NCBI RefSeq assembly: GCF_963675905.1
Contig: NZ_OY780936.1
Location: forward strand, 3,047,946 to 3,111,945
Length of the DNA stretch: 64,000 nucleotides
Source of the DNA: an uncultured Bacteroides sp.
GTDB lineage: Bacteria > Bacteroidota > Bacteroidia > Bacteroidales > Bacteroidaceae
Reading direction: 5' to 3'
Shown: one piece after another, positions 63,752 through 64,000 of the stretch
Layout: every line of letters starts with the position of its first letter
Numbering within the stretch: the first letter of the stretch is position 1
The notes under the pieces: model-generated
Told to the model about the DNA's origin: nothing
The model's input: only the letters and a program-made list of their open reading frames with translations
The model's database searches: none
Position numbers and translations under genes: made by a program

Positions 63752-64000
63752 TTACTCTTTGTTACTCGTAAGACAAGCCATAGCAATACTATAATACTTT
63801 GAGAGTCCACAATCGCTTCTGGAAGGCAATACTACAGGACAAGAAGGGCCTTGTAACAATCCGGCCATAGTAGCATTTGCAAAAAGAGAAACACCCTTAT
63901 AAAAAGCATTTCCAGATTCAATATTAGGAAAGATCAGCACATCGGCTTCTCCATCTATAGGAGAAGCAATACCTTTTATATCGCCACTCGCCTTTTCGCA
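63752..64000 (-). CDS. ptb: Phosphate butyryltransferase, C-terminal part (runs off the window)
   Basis: About 82 codons of the C-terminus are present. The sequence ADVLIFPNIESGNAFYKGV followed by ANATMAGLLQGPSCPVVLPS and SRSDCGLSKYYSIAMAC is typical of phosphate acetyl/butyryltransferases. The 5' end lies beyond position 64000. It is the upstream partner of buk in a two-gene operon, making acyl phosphate from acyl-CoA. Confidence 0.9.
   Translation of the reverse strand, partial: CEKASGDIKGIASPIDGEADVLIFPNIESGNAFYKGVSLFANATMAGLLQGPSCPVVLPSRSDCGLSKYYSIAMACLTSNKE

Overview
This window is an AT-rich chromosomal segment of a member of the Bacteroidota, most likely Bacteroides or a close relative in the Bacteroidaceae. 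The evidence is the set of genes (ATP-type pckA, KorAB with a fused gamma-alpha subunit, a fused SecDF, the long form of IspG, sigma-54, butyrate kinase next to phosphate butyryltransferase, many outer-membrane barrel proteins) and the promoters. The promoters repeatedly show the Bacteroides pattern TTTG-N19/20-TAnnTTTG rather than TTGACA/TATAAT. I cannot name a species from the sequence alone.

Layout. 1-9470: acyl-CoA ligase with an XRE-cupin regulator, rpsO, typA, pckA, a polysaccharide-deacetylase-like gene and upp. 9494-15250: korBA (2-oxoacid:ferredoxin oxidoreductase), an outer-membrane TonB-type barrel and tRNA-Arg(CCT). 15535-19031: a compact four-gene operon (ECF-type S component, phosphoribosyltransferase, twin-arginine DUF362 protein, and a NapH-like membrane ferredoxin fused to a NapG-like one). 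19386-29286: a NhaD-type antiporter, a repeat-rich convergent gap, secDF, and an operon of two rhomboids, an EEP nuclease/phosphatase and an M3 peptidase. 29509-39300: HU, argS, topA, and a barrel plus TPR pair. 39560-45871: the AmmeMemoRadiSam genes (amrS facing a fused amrB-amrA), a Nudix hydrolase, two identical tRNA-Asn genes, a PfkB kinase and an S41 peptidase. 45872-51523: an accessory stretch with arrays of structured repeats, a broken C10 (streptopain-like) protease gene, a small lipoprotein gene, a truncated second copy of the ispG 3' end and an AlbA/RecG-like ATPase gene with 11-bp tandem repeats. 51525-56482: a minus-strand row rpoN, PAP2-like, gcvH, purE, ispG. 56592-64000: nucleoside kinase, sirtuin, two FKBP isomerases, an Lrp/AsnC regulator, DUF4491 and DUF3667 membrane proteins, and buk-ptb, which runs off the right edge.

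Most of the window is housekeeping and central metabolism. PckA, KorAB and Buk-Ptb fit an anaerobic fermenter that interconverts PEP and oxaloacetate, uses ferredoxin-linked 2-oxoacid metabolism and makes short-chain acyl phosphates.

The most unusual material is non-coding or accessory. (1) Two homologous 139-bp hairpin elements at 46153-46494 have arms made of tandem 9-mers; the 9-mer differs between the elements but is kept at all four arm positions within each, apart from one base. (2) TGTACA palindromes recur at exactly 22-bp spacing in two intergenic regions 25 kb apart. (3) A gene cassette is bracketed by 242-bp copies of the ispG 3' end that differ almost only at silent sites. (4) That cassette gene carries an 11-bp repeat that could switch its C-terminal domain on and off.
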